DNA of 45,000 nucleotides from Symbiodinium natans (GCA_905221605.1 CAJNDS010002281.1:270001-315000); one strand, 5' to 3'. Counted from the first letter of the stretch, positions 19,201-25,815 are shown. Translations and numbers: made by a program. The notes: generated from the letters alone by a model not told the origin.

Positions 19201-21117
19201 AGGGTTTAGGGTCTGGGCCCCTGTTAAGGATGTTAAGTTAAGGTCATTTAGGGTTTTCGTTGAGGTGTTTTGGGGTGTATAGGTATGTGTGTTCAATGTT
19301 AAGTTAAGGTTTAGGGTTGTTGCTTAGGTGTTTTGGGTGTAGGTTTACGTTTGGTTTATTCTTGAAGGGTGTAGGATTTGGGGTTTTTGGGTTGTAGGGT
19401 TTGGGGTTTAGGCTTTTGGAATTAGTACTAGTTATTTCTAAACAACGCTATCCCCAAAGGGTCGATGTACCCGTATAGGGGTTCCTATACAGTAGCTCTA
19501 GGGTTCAAATGCGTACTATATGGGTACATGGACCCTTAGGGGTTTAAGTTCCTGAACAAGAGCCCGCGAACCCAGGCGAAGTTCCTTGAGCCCGAAACCC
19601 CAAACCCTAAACCCTAAACCCTAAACCCTAAACCCTAAACCCTAAACCCTAAACCCTAGACCCTAAACCCTACAACCCTAAAACCCTAAACCCTAAAACC
19701 AACTTAGCTGAATCTCCTTGAAACAAGCGCCCAGGCTGTTCAGCTTTGGATCGGCTCCATGGATCTGGACGTAGAAGCTTGGTTGGGTGCCTTCGGGATG
19801 TGTTTTATGTAGTTTAGGCTTTAGGGTTTAGGGCTTCCTGGGGTTTCTAGAGCACCATCTTCCGGAATATGCTACCCTAAACCCTAAAGCCTGAACCCTT
19901 GACCCTAAACCCTAAGCCCTAACCCCTAAACCCTAAACCCTAAACCCCAGGCAGGCGGCATTTTTAGCGACAGCCCAGGAAGATTCGGATGGCCTGTATG
20001 ATCTCATCCTTGCAGAGGATGCCGAGGGCTCCAAATGAACCCTACACTTGGCTTCATCTACCCGAAACCCTAAACCCTAAACCCTAAGCCCTAAGCCCTA
20101 AGCCCTAAGCCCTAAACCCTAAACCCTAAACCCTAAACCCTAAACCCTAAACCCTAAACCCTAAACCCTAAACCCTAAACCCCAGGACAAGGATCGTGGC
20201 CTCACCATGGATGGACTCATCCGGGGTATTGACCGGCTCAAGGGCACTGCGAAGAGCTATGACGTGCAGCTGCTCTTGCGACAGGTGGGCCGTCTCCAAA
20301 GAGCTAGGGTTTAGGGTTTAGGGTTTAGGGTTTAGGGTTTAGGGCTTAGGGTTTAGGGTTTAGGATTTAGGGTTTAGGGTTTAGGGTATGGGGTTTGGGG
20401 TTTCAGGGTTAGGGTCCTGAAGCCCCCAAATATCATAGAATGACCGTAGAAGGACGGGACCCCTCATCTACTCATCTACGGGAACCCCACCTCGCGCCAG
20501 GTGGGCTCGCTTGCGGCTAACGTGGACAAGCTCAATACCAAGCTCACTTCAAGCAAGTACCAAGGACCCCCAAGCCCTAAACCCTAACCCCTAAGCCTAA
20601 ACCCTAAACCCTAAACCCTAAACCCTAAACCCTAAACCCTAAACCCTAAACCCTAAACCCTAAACCCTAAACCCTAAACCCTAAACCCTAAACCCTAAAC
20701 CCTAAACCCTAAACCCTAAACCCTAAACCCTAAACCCTAAACCCTAAACCCTAAACCTAAACCCTAAACCCTAAACCCTAAACCCTAAACCCTAAACCCC
20801 CTAAACCCTAAACCCTAAACCCTAAACCCTAAACCCTAAACCCTAAACCCTAAACCCTAAACCCTAAACCCTAAACCCTAAACCCTAAACCCTAAACCCT
20901 AAACCCTAAACCCTAAACCCTAACCCTAACCCTAAACTTTAAACCTGAAACCCTAAACCCTAAACCCTAAACCCTAAACCCTAACCCTAAACCCTAAACC
21001 CTAAACCCTAAACCCCATGAAGGAGCCTCTGTTTTGCAGAACTTGGCTGGCCCGGCAGAAGACATCGGCAAGGAAGGACATGCATGCCAATTGATGCGGG
21101 GAGCCGCCTGGTGCTAA
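15560..21117 (+). CDS. Voltage-gated cation channel, one domain, with EF-hands (16 exons)
   Basis: A plasma- or organelle-membrane cation channel of the six-helix, single-domain type common in dinoflagellates. Exons: 15560-15625, 15894-15976, 16175-16271, 16397-16525, 16690-16761, 16909-16986, 17675-17719, 17811-17923, 18207-18315, 18433-18810, 19024-19083, 19735-19773, 19979-20023, 20186-20284, 20501-20564, 21077-21117. They total 1518 nt: 505 residues plus TAA. Order: soluble N-terminus (1-105), S1 (about 112-147), S2 (about 163-185), S3 (about 193-212), S4 with R222, R225, R228, R231, K234, S5 (about 252-280), pore helix (about 296-315), S6 (about 329-358), EF-hand 1 loop 391-402, EF-hand 2 loop 437-448, short tail. 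Calcium feedback on gating is inferred from the EF-hands; ion selectivity cannot be told. Donors are GT (4), GC (4) and GA (7). Least certain joins: the S1-S2 loop (16761/16909) and the last exon. Confidence 0.88.
15742..15854 (+). mobile_element. Introner-like element in channel intron 1
   Basis: Terminal inverted repeats CTAGGATGCCCAGTA and, on the other strand, CTAGGTTGCCCAGTA agree at 14 of 15 positions. Inner ends carry TGCCCTTATTCCC and AGGGCACCCTTT. Same family as 18320-18433, inserted inside intron 1. Confidence 0.8.
15981..16175 (+). mobile_element. Introner-like element forming channel intron 2, with telomeric core
   Basis: Left end CCTGGCAGCCCAGTGGTACC and right end GGTTCCTGGGGCTACCAAGG match the family. 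After CCCCTTTTTGGGTG the centre is a 120-bp G array (16020-16139). Splicing uses a GC four bases left of the element and the AG of its own last CCAAGG. Confidence 0.8.
16018..16139 (+). repeat. Telomeric array, G orientation, inside an element
   Basis: About 17 perfect units within the introner-like element of channel intron 2. Confidence 0.97.
16276..16390 (+). mobile_element. Introner-like element forming channel intron 3
   Basis: CTTGGTAGCCCCATGGTGCCC...GGGTACCCTGATTACAATATGGCTACTGGCCT, flanked by GCGAAG on both sides (16270-16275 and 16391-16396), a clear target-site duplication. Intron 16272-16396 begins GA and ends AG. Confidence 0.82.
16397..17719 (+). CDS. Channel exons 4-7: S1 and S2 helices
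   Basis: Exon 4 carries GWHSWHAAFGRY and KSPVFEISFASLI; exon 5 completes S1 (VVNALVMALDV). Exon 6 holds MDLFFGIAFTA and exon 7 EILLKCAALGFGFLK, together S2. The A|E join at 16986/17675 repeats GAGA on both sides of the intron. The exon 5/6 junction (GC donor at 16762, acceptor at 16908) is a best guess. Confidence 0.8.
17303..17440. mobile_element. Inverted-repeat element, family B, in channel intron 6
   Basis: Ends GGTAGTTTTCA...TGGTCCCTTA and, inverted, CCATACTAGGGTACCATG then TAGCTACCCTT. Relatives at 33504-33626, 34566-34670, 30077-30150 and 32778-32802. Confidence 0.7.
17733..17783 (+). repeat. Telomeric array, G orientation, in channel intron 7
   Basis: Seven units make up over half of the 91-bp intron 17720-17810. 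Confidence 0.96.
17811..18315 (+). CDS. Channel exons 8-9: S3, S4 voltage sensor, S4-S5 linker
   Basis: DPWNWIDTGIVCCWYVDVAD is S3. The S4 reads (LLR)3, interrupted after two bases of the third Arg codon by the intron 17924-18206, then LVRVIK. Positive residues fall at every third position, the hallmark of a voltage sensor. AFDSLYLITTALKGS follows as the linker to S5, closely matching the typical dinoflagellate channel pattern. Confidence 0.9.
17990..18165 (+). repeat. Three-copy about 65-bp tandem repeat in channel intron 8
   Basis: The string TATTTTAGGAAGAACATTGTACAT and its neighbours recur at 18071 and in part at 18150 (ATTTAGGAAG), each copy preceded by AGGAGG and followed by a C/T run and a G run. 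Confidence 0.7.
18320..18433 (+). mobile_element. Introner-like element forming channel intron 9
   Basis: The whole 117-bp intron (18316-18432, GT-AG) is essentially one inverted-repeat element. Ends CCTTGGTAGCCCGG and, on the other strand, CCTTGGTTGCCCAG agree at 12 of 14. The join CAA|GTG restores uninterrupted S5. Family consensus: AGCCCAGTGGTACCCTTTT ... AGGGTACCCTTATTGCAATA then TGGCTACTGGGCTACCAAGG. Confidence 0.88.
18433..18810 (+). CDS. Channel exon 10: S5 end, pore, S6
   Basis: The longest exon (126 codons, phase 0 at both ends). It contains VLAALLLNQVLYAFYF, the pore region FGTFTRSMLSMFEITLADF with Glu309 at the likely filter, the S6 segment (HKLIIGFAVVSVINGVF) and the charged exit helix ending LFLQA. 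It is preceded by the 117-bp introner-like intron and followed by a GA-type donor. Confidence 0.93.
18899..18997 (-). repeat. Telomeric array, C orientation, in channel intron 10
   Basis: About 14 units, preceded by a partial introner-like core (GTAGTACCCTTG ... AAGGGTACCC, 18826-18889). Confidence 0.96.
19024..20284 (+). CDS. Channel exons 11-14: paired EF-hands
   Basis: Exon 11 gives the loop DSDQDGLVSREE with all calcium ligands. Exon 12 (AVQLWIGSMDLDV) and exon 13 (EDSDGLYDLILAEDA) form the linker and entering helix. Exon 14 (DKDRGLTMDGLIRGIDRLKG) completes a second loop split by an intron, in which position 12 is Gly instead of Glu, so calcium binding there is doubtful. The joins were chosen because they restore the canonical spacing without extra residues. 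Confidence 0.85.
19118..19213 (+). repeat. Telomeric array, G orientation, in channel intron 11
   Basis: About 14 units near the donor side; pairs in inverted orientation with the C array at 19599-19700 in the same intron. The phrase TCTGGGCCCCTGTTA(T)TAGGAT flanks both sides (19086 and 19212), suggesting the array was inserted into or duplicated it. Confidence 0.96.
19452..19542. mobile_element. Small palindromic element within channel intron 11
   Basis: Left CCCCAAAGGGTCGATGTACCC and the reverse complement of the right end (CCCCTAAGGGTCCATGTACCC) agree at 19 of 21. About 90 bp, no ORF. Confidence 0.7.
19599..19700 (-). repeat. Telomeric array, C orientation, in channel intron 11
   Basis: About 14 units with a few 8-bp variants, just upstream of exon 12. 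Confidence 0.95.
20063..20185 (-). repeat. C array ending in the acceptor of channel exon 14
   Basis: About 17 units (four CCCTAAG variants). The last unit is CCCTAAACCCCAG, so the array supplies the 3' splice site directly. Confidence 0.96.
20305..20410 (+). repeat. G array in channel intron 14
   Basis: About 14 units with a CTTAGGG and a GATTTAGG variant. Intron 20285-20500 is bounded by a 9-bp direct repeat, CAGGTGGGC. Confidence 0.95.
20501..21117 (+). CDS. Channel exons 15-16: C-terminal tail and stop
   Basis: Exon 15 reads VGSLAANVDKLNTKL, a short coiled-coil-like tail; exon 16 adds about 13 residues and TAA (21115-21117). The intron between them (20565-21076) contains the largest telomeric array of the window and is bounded by AAGGAC on both sides. 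The last exon is supported by that repeat and by frame only. Confidence 0.6.
20575..21017 (-). repeat. Largest telomeric array of the window (about 440 bp, C)
   Basis: About 62 units with few interruptions (6-bp slips at 20753 and 20920-20930), filling most of channel intron 15. Confidence 0.97.
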
Positions 21118-21143
21118 GCAGCCAGTCGGCTGGCGACCTGCTA

Positions 21144-21329
21144 ATATAGGGGTCGGAATAATTACCCTAAACCCTAAACCCTAAACCCTAAACCCTAAAC
21201 CCTAAACCCTAAACCCTAAACCCTAAACCCTAAACCCTAAACCCTAAACCCTCAACCCTTGTGGTCCCCTCATAAGTATACCATAAGAACCCCCCAAAAC
21301 CCTGTTCGAATTATTCCGGCTCCTACAGT
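21144..21329. mobile_element. MITE family E with a telomeric array inside
   Basis: Ends TAGGGGTCGGAATAATTA and, inverted, TAGGAGCCGGAATAATTC match at 15 of 18. The interior is a C array (21163-21259) plus about 60 bp of unique sequence. A related end occurs at 27976-28001. Confidence 0.75.
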
Positions 21330-22227
21330 ACGTGTTGAGGCGCACTTGACATGCAACGGCACCAAACGTGGCACACGACTCCCAGAGGCGTCACCAATTC
21401 CGGTGGACGCCCGTTTAGGGTTTAGGGTTTAGGGTTTAGGGTTTAGGGTTTAGGGTTTAGGGTTTAGGGTACCCTGGAGCCTACAAACCCGAAAGCCCCG
21501 GCACGTAAATCCGGTTTAGGGTTGAGGGCTTAGGGTTTAGGTTTAGGGTTTTGTCCAAACGTCAGAGTCTCTACTGGAGCTTTGCGTGCTAGATCTCACT
21601 ACGGAAAATGAGGGAAATCAGGTAGCCCACCACCATGAGCCCTAAAGAGTTGCGTCGGGATCCTTGCGAAACTCGAAACCCTGAACTCTGAACCCGGAAC
21701 CCGAACTCCCGAGTCTCCAGTAAGAACCGAGAACCCTAAACCCAAACCCAAAACCCTAAATCCTAAACCCTAAACCCTGAGCTCTAAACCTTGTAAGTTC
21801 GGCACGGCTGAACTCAGCCTTCCTGTGGGAGGCCGCACGGGTTGTGCAGCTTGCGCTGAGGCCTGGGGTTTTGAAAAGTTTAGGGTTTAGGGTTTAGGGT
21901 TTAGGGTTACAGGTTACAGGGTGTAGGGTTTAGGGTTCAGGGTTATCGGGTTACAGGCTTAAGGGCTTGTAGTTACAGGGCTGAGGCCAAGGGTTTAGGG
22001 TCTAGGGTGATGGGGTTCGGGAACCCTAAACCCTAAACCCTAAACCCTAAACCCTAAACCCTAAACCCTAAACCCTAAACCCTAAACCCTAAGCCCTAAA
22101 CCCTAAGCCCTAAACCCTAAACCCTAAAGCATGGTTTCAGGCTTGGGGTTGATGTGTCGGGGCTTCGGGGTGATCTGGCTGGGGCCTCTTTGCTACAGTA
22201 GTACAATACAATAAGGAAGTTAGGTAG

Positions 22228-22326
22228 GTTTAGGGTTTAGGGTTTAGGGTTTAGGGTTTAGGGTTTAGGTTTTAGGGCTTAGGGCTTAGGGCTTAGGGTT
22301 TAGGGTTTAGGGTTTAGGGTTTAGGG
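22228..22326 (+). repeat. Telomeric array, G orientation
   Basis: About 14 units, including three CTTAGGG. Confidence 0.95.
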
Positions 22327-22347
22327 AATCCTTCCTCCAAAACACAG

Positions 22348-22545
22348 GAAGAGCAATTTCGAGTTCGGGCAAAGTGCCGAGAGCTTAGGCTCTTGTTCGG
22401 AGTTCATGTCGTCAGCACTTTCTAGTCTTTTGAGCTTGTCGTTCCTCTCTCCTTGGGCACGCCTTCGAGGCCAAGCAAATATGGGGAGCCTACCAAGCAT
22501 CCAGCGTGTGCTTGAACCCCGAAAAGTGGGGCTCACAACCTCGAT
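22348..22545 (+). CDS. Candidate exon(s), frame change needed
   Basis: After AAAACACAG the frame reads EEQFRVRAKCRELRLLFG and stops at TAG (22423). A second frame further on reads GSLPSIQRVLEPRKVGLTTS to 22545. Either a small intron or two exons. A minus-strand ORF covers the same stretch but lacks splice context. Confidence 0.4.
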
Positions 22546-22820
22546 GTTAAGGGTTTAGGGCTTAGGGTTTAGGTTTAGGGTTTAGGGCTTAGGTTTGGGT
22601 TTAGGATTTTGGGGTTTAGGGTTTAGGGTGGAATTCCAACCACAGCGCAACTCTAGATCCCAAAGACCTCAGACTTGAGCTGAAGAAGCCCAGACCTCCG
22701 CCACATGCTTTCGAAGCCCCCAAATCCTAAACAGGCCCGAAACCCTAAATTCTAAACTCTAAGCCCTAAACCCTAAACCCTAAACCCTAAACCCTAAACC
22801 CTAAACCCTAAACCCTAAAG

Positions 22821-23146
22821 GCGATTTGGACCTCCGGTTGTGCCGGGAGTGTGGGGCCATGGAAGACAGGATGCCTCCAGACACTATGCCCGGCCTACTA
22901 TCTCCGGGTTGGGCCCCGGGAAGGGCCATGGGCCCATTACGGCAGGAGCGATTGGGGCACATGGACTTCTTGCTCAGGCAGCGATGGGAAGGCCGGATGA
23001 TCAGCAATTTCTTCAGCATTCCAGGGGCGCTCACAAGCACGATTAAGCTGGACTGGCTTCACATCGCAGACCTCGGCACATCGTCAGATTGGGCAGGGAG
23101 TTTTCTGTTTTACCTTATCGAGACCAACAAAATTCCAGGCAACAGC
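22821..23146 (+). CDS. Mobile-element-like protein exon (CREC, LDWLHIADLG)
   Basis: About 108 codons from the acceptor CCCTAAAG to the next C array. It carries a CREC motif near the start, a central helix (RQERLGHMDFLLRQRWEG), then IKLDWLHIADLGTSSDWAG and FLFYLIETNKIPGN. The pattern Cys-x2-Cys, D-W-L-H-x2-D-L-G and a final P-G is one I associate with abundant, repeat-derived hypothetical proteins of dinoflagellates; the enzymatic role is unknown. Arrays border it on both sides. Confidence 0.65.
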
Positions 23147-23147
23147 A

Positions 23148-23425
23148 CTAAACCCTAAACCCTAAACCCTAAACCCTAAGCCCTAAGCCCTAAACCCTAA
23201 ACCCTAAACCCTAAACCCTAAACCCTACCCTAAACCCTAAACCCTAAACCCTAAACCCTAAACCCTAAACCCTAAACCCTAAACCCTAAACCAAACCCTA
23301 AACCTTAAACCCTAAACCCTAAACCCTAAACCCTAAACCCTAAACCCTAAGCCCTAAGCCCTAAACCCTAAACCCTAAACCCTAAACCCTAAACCCTGAA
23401 CCCTAAACCCTAAACCCTAAACCCC
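23148..23425 (-). repeat. Telomeric array, C orientation
   Basis: About 39 units with CCCTAAG variants and several slips. Confidence 0.97.
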
Positions 23426-23448
23426 TCAAGCCCCCTAAGACCTGTAAG

Positions 23449-23547
23449 CCCGCCGAAGCCCCAGCAAAGACCTTGTTGAAGTGTAGACTGCTCGTGGAGG
23501 ACACTCCGCGACAGATGCGCCAGGATAGAAGCCCAAGAGGCCGGTAA
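23449..23547 (+). CDS. Candidate terminal exon ending in TAA
   Basis: Thirty-two codons after CTGTAAG| reading PAEAPAKTLLKCRLLVEDTP then RQMRQDRSPRGR and TAA. It may end the gene holding 22821-23146. Confidence 0.5.
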   Translation, partial: PAEAPAKTLLKCRLLVEDTPRQMRQDRSPRGR

Positions 23548-23754
23548 AGGAGTGTTTAGGGCTTAGGGTTTAAGGTTGGGGTTTTAGGGTTTGGGGGTTT
23601 AGGGTTTAGGGCTTAGGGCTTAGGGCTTAGGGTTAAGGGTTAAGGGGTTTAGCATCTAGGGTTTAGGGCTTGGGCCTGCTGCATTCTTGAAATGACGCTG
23701 CTTGCATTGTAAATGCAATATAACATACAACAACCGGATGAGTTTCGACTCGAG

Positions 23755-23802
23755 GCGGCTTCCAGTCGTTCTACCACACAAGCTTTTCCAGCACCTCCTT
23801 CG
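23755..23802 (+). CDS. Candidate exon (AASSRSTTQAFPAPPS)
   Basis: Sixteen codons between GACTCGAG| and |GTATGATC. A 7-bp palindrome (TTGCATTGTAAATGCAA) lies 50 bp upstream. Confidence 0.45.
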
Positions 23803-23832
23803 GTATGATCTCTTACCTGATCTGAGACCGAA

Positions 23833-23940
23833 AAACCCTAAACCCTAAACCCTAAACCCTAAACCCTAAACCCTAAACCCTAAACCCTAAACCCTAAACC
23901 CTAAACCCTAAACCCTAAAGCCTAAAGCCTAAACCCTAAA
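23833..23940 (-). repeat. Telomeric array, C orientation
   Basis: About 15 units. The final CTAAAG is the acceptor of the next exon. Confidence 0.96.
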
Positions 23941-23941
23941 G

Positions 23942-24163
23942 GTGGCATATGCGCAAGCACAGCGATTGGTACCCCTGTTCCTGCACGGGGACGACGCTCG
24001 ACACAGTGGTCAGGAGAAGCTCTCCTCCATAGCTGCTCTTGGGCTGGTCCTTGAGGAGAGGACATGCAGCATGTCCTCATACTATCCACTCTTCATAGTG
24101 CGTGAGGCCCGACTCTTTCTAGACCAGAATCGAAAGCTGGGGGCGGGAAGGTTGAGGATTTAG
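23942..24163 (+). CDS. Candidate exon (RLVPLFLHGDDARHSGQEKL)
   Basis: Seventy-three codons open from AAAG|GTG to TAG at 24161. PLFLHGDDARHSGQEKLSS resembles the HGD segment I associate with the same dinoflagellate mobile-element-like proteins as 22821-23146. The true donor may lie before the stop. Confidence 0.6.
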   Translation: MAYAQAQRLVPLFLHGDDARHSGQEKLSSIAALGLVLEERTCSMSSYYPLFIVREARLFLDQNRKLGAGRLRI

Positions 24164-24247
24164 GGCTGCCGGGTTTAGGGGTTTAGGGTTTAGGGTCCAG
24201 GGGTTTGGGTACCCTGGCTGAATGTGAAGGGTTGGGTGGCCTTTTTT

Positions 24248-24380
24248 GTTTAGGGTTTAGGGTTTAGGGTTTAGGGTTTAGGGTTTAGGGTTTAGGGTTT
24301 AGGGTTTAGGGTTTAGGACTTAGGACTTAGGACTTAGGGCTTAGGTTAGGGTTTAGGGTTAGGGTTTAGGGTTTAGGGTG
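24248..24380 (+). repeat. Telomeric array, G orientation, with ACTTAGG variants
   Basis: About 18 units. Confidence 0.95.
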
Positions 24381-24390
24381 GTTTTCCTTG

Positions 24391-24473
24391 CTAGCCCAGT
24401 GGCACCATTTTGTGGGTCAAGGTTCCCTTCGAAAGTATCCGACCCCAACAAGGGTACCCTTATTGCTGTGCAG
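24391..24473 (+). mobile_element. Introner-like element, ending in an acceptor
   Basis: CTTGCTAGCCCAGTGGCACC ... AAGGGTACCCTTATTGCTGTGCAG. The left end and core match the family; the right end is truncated to GTGCAG, which precedes the candidate exon at 24474. Confidence 0.7.
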
Positions 24474-24525
24474 ACATGCTGTCGACCCTTCGCGGATCAT
24501 TCGGCCTCCTAGTTACTTGTAGGAT
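24474..24525 (+). CDS. Candidate exon (DMLSTLRGSFGLLVTC)
   Basis: It follows the introner-like acceptor directly and runs into a G array. The donor is unclear. Confidence 0.35.
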
Positions 24526-24870
24526 TTAGGGTTTAGGGTTTAGGATTTAGGGTTTAGGATTTAGGGTTTAGGGTTTAGGGTTTAGGGTGTAGGGTTTAGG
24601 GTTTAGGGTTTAGGGTTTCTTGACATTTTCCGGAAGGTCCCAAGCCCTAAGCCCAGAGTTTTCAACACCAAGCCTACAGGGTGCCGCCAACGTTTTGGAT
24701 GAGGACTTAGGGTTTATTGTTCAGGGCTATGGGTTTAGGATGTAGGGTTTAGGATTTAGGGCTTAGGACTTAGGGTTTAGGATTTAGGGTTTAGGATTTA
24801 GGGTTTAGGGTTTAGGATTTAGGGTTTAGGATTTAGGGTTTAGGATTTAGGGTTTAGGATTTAGGGATTT
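24524..24870 (+). repeat. G arrays including a 14-bp alternating TTTAGGATTTAGGG tract
   Basis: 24524-24619 and 24720-24866. In the second, GGATTTAGGGTTTA alternates regularly, a higher-order repeat. A unique island (24625-24715) has no clear exon. Confidence 0.93.
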
Positions 24871-24925
24871 GGTTTTCTGGACTTCCATCCTAAGACTTAA
24901 AGTCGCGGGCTTTTTGTGTTCCTAG

Positions 24926-24958
24926 GTCTGGGAGGCGTTTCGGGCTAGGTTCGTCAAG
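24926..24958 (+). CDS. Candidate exon (VWEAFRARFVK)
   Basis: Eleven codons after a strong acceptor GGGCTTTTTGTGTTCCTAG; a C array begins right after. Confidence 0.45.
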
Positions 24959-24962
24959 ACCC

Positions 24963-25062
24963 GAAACCCTAAACCCTAAACCCTAAACCCTAAACCCTAA
25001 ACCCTAAACCCTAAACCCCAAACCCCAAACCCCAAACCCCAAGCCCCAAACCCCAAACCCAA
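24963..25062 (-). repeat. C array passing into CCCCAAA units
   Basis: About 14 units. It ends at the acceptor CCCAAG of the next exon. Confidence 0.95.
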
Positions 25063-25063
25063 G

Positions 25064-25148
25064 TGCTCGCGGAAGCTGCCCCCAAGCTGCAGGGCGCCTT
25101 CCCAGCTGTTGCATCCTGTGCGGACCTCAGTGGCAAGGGCAGCCATGG
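25064..25148 (+). CDS. Candidate exon (VLAEAAPKLQGAFPAVASCA)
   Basis: Frame LAEAAPKLQGAFPAVASCAD then LSGKGSH, ending CATGG|GTGGAGG. C array upstream and G array downstream. Family not recognised. Confidence 0.6.
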
Positions 25149-25152
25149 GTGG

Positions 25153-25240
25153 AGGTTTAGGGTTTAGGGTTTAGGGTTTAGGGTTTAGGGTTTAGGGTTT
25201 AGGGTTTAGGGTTTAGGGTTTAGGGTTTAGGGTTTAGGGA
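25153..25240 (+). repeat. Telomeric array, G orientation
   Basis: About 12 units, 4 bp after an exon donor. Confidence 0.96.
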
Positions 25241-25333
25241 GGTGTGTCTATCTTGGTTTGAAGCTCGAAAATGTCCAGCGGCCTAAACCCCACACCCTAA
25301 ACCCTACACCCCCCTTAAGCCTCAACTCACAAG

Positions 25334-25392
25334 CCTTTTCTTCAAGTTTTCGATCTCTCTCGAGCGATTCCCGAAACTATGGAGGGCCTGTG
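25334..25392 (+). CDS. Candidate exon (PFLQVFDLSRAIPETMEGL)
   Basis: Begins after CAACTCACAAG and ends where an introner-like element starts (GCTACCCCC). Convincing protein sequence; family unknown. Confidence 0.5.
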
Positions 25393-25475
25393 CTACCCCC
25401 TTTTTCTTTCCATCCTCTTTTGGGTTCGACAAAAAGGGTTTAGGGTTTGGGGTACCCTTGCTAATAGGCTACTGG
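25392..25475 (+). mobile_element. Introner-like element with a short telomeric patch
   Basis: GCTACCCCCTTTTTC ... CTTTTGGGTTCGACAAAAA, one and a half TTTAGGG units, GGGGTACCCTTGCTAATAGG then CTACTGGGCTTC. Confidence 0.65.
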
Positions 25476-25707
25476 GCTTCTAAGCCCCAAAGCCCCGAAC
25501 AACTGCAGCCCTAAACCCCGAAAACCCTTCAACCCTAAACCCCAAACTCTAACACCCCTAGTGCTCCAAATTGCCAAAGCCATGTATAAACCCCAAAACC
25601 CCCTTCAAGCCCTAAACCCTGAAACCCTAAACCCTACAACCTTGACACCCGAAAGCCCTAAACCCTGAAACCCTAATTTCCACAAAGCCCCCCCCCTTGG
25701 AGGTTCA

Positions 25708-25815
25708 TGGTACTTATTAACCAATCATACCTGTACTTATATCTGTACTTATGACCATATTGGGGCACTTAAAGGGGCTAAGAAGTGGGTCATAAGTGCA
25801 GTTATAATTGGTTCA
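25708..25815 (+). mobile_element. Short inverted-repeat element, family D (copy 2)
   Basis: Ends TAACCAATCATACCTGTACT and the inverse (AAGTGCAGTTATAATTGGTT). It shares the core GGCACTTAAAGGGGCTAAGA with the reverse complement of 826-910. Confidence 0.7.

Larger units (their letters stand above)
21118..22340. other. Region after the channel stop: arrays, one MITE, possible exons
   Basis: It contains the family E element (21144-21329), a G array (21411-21471), a C array (22020-22130) and a G array (22228-22326). Unique islands at 21341-21409 (LTCNGTKRGTRLPEA) and 21820-21867 (FLWEAARVVQLALR after CTCAG) could be exons, at about 0.3-0.4 each. Confidence 0.4.

Noticed and set aside
22321-22536. 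71-residue minus ORF
   Set aside because: No splice signals or recognisable motif; all resolved genes are on the + strand, though it cannot be fully excluded.
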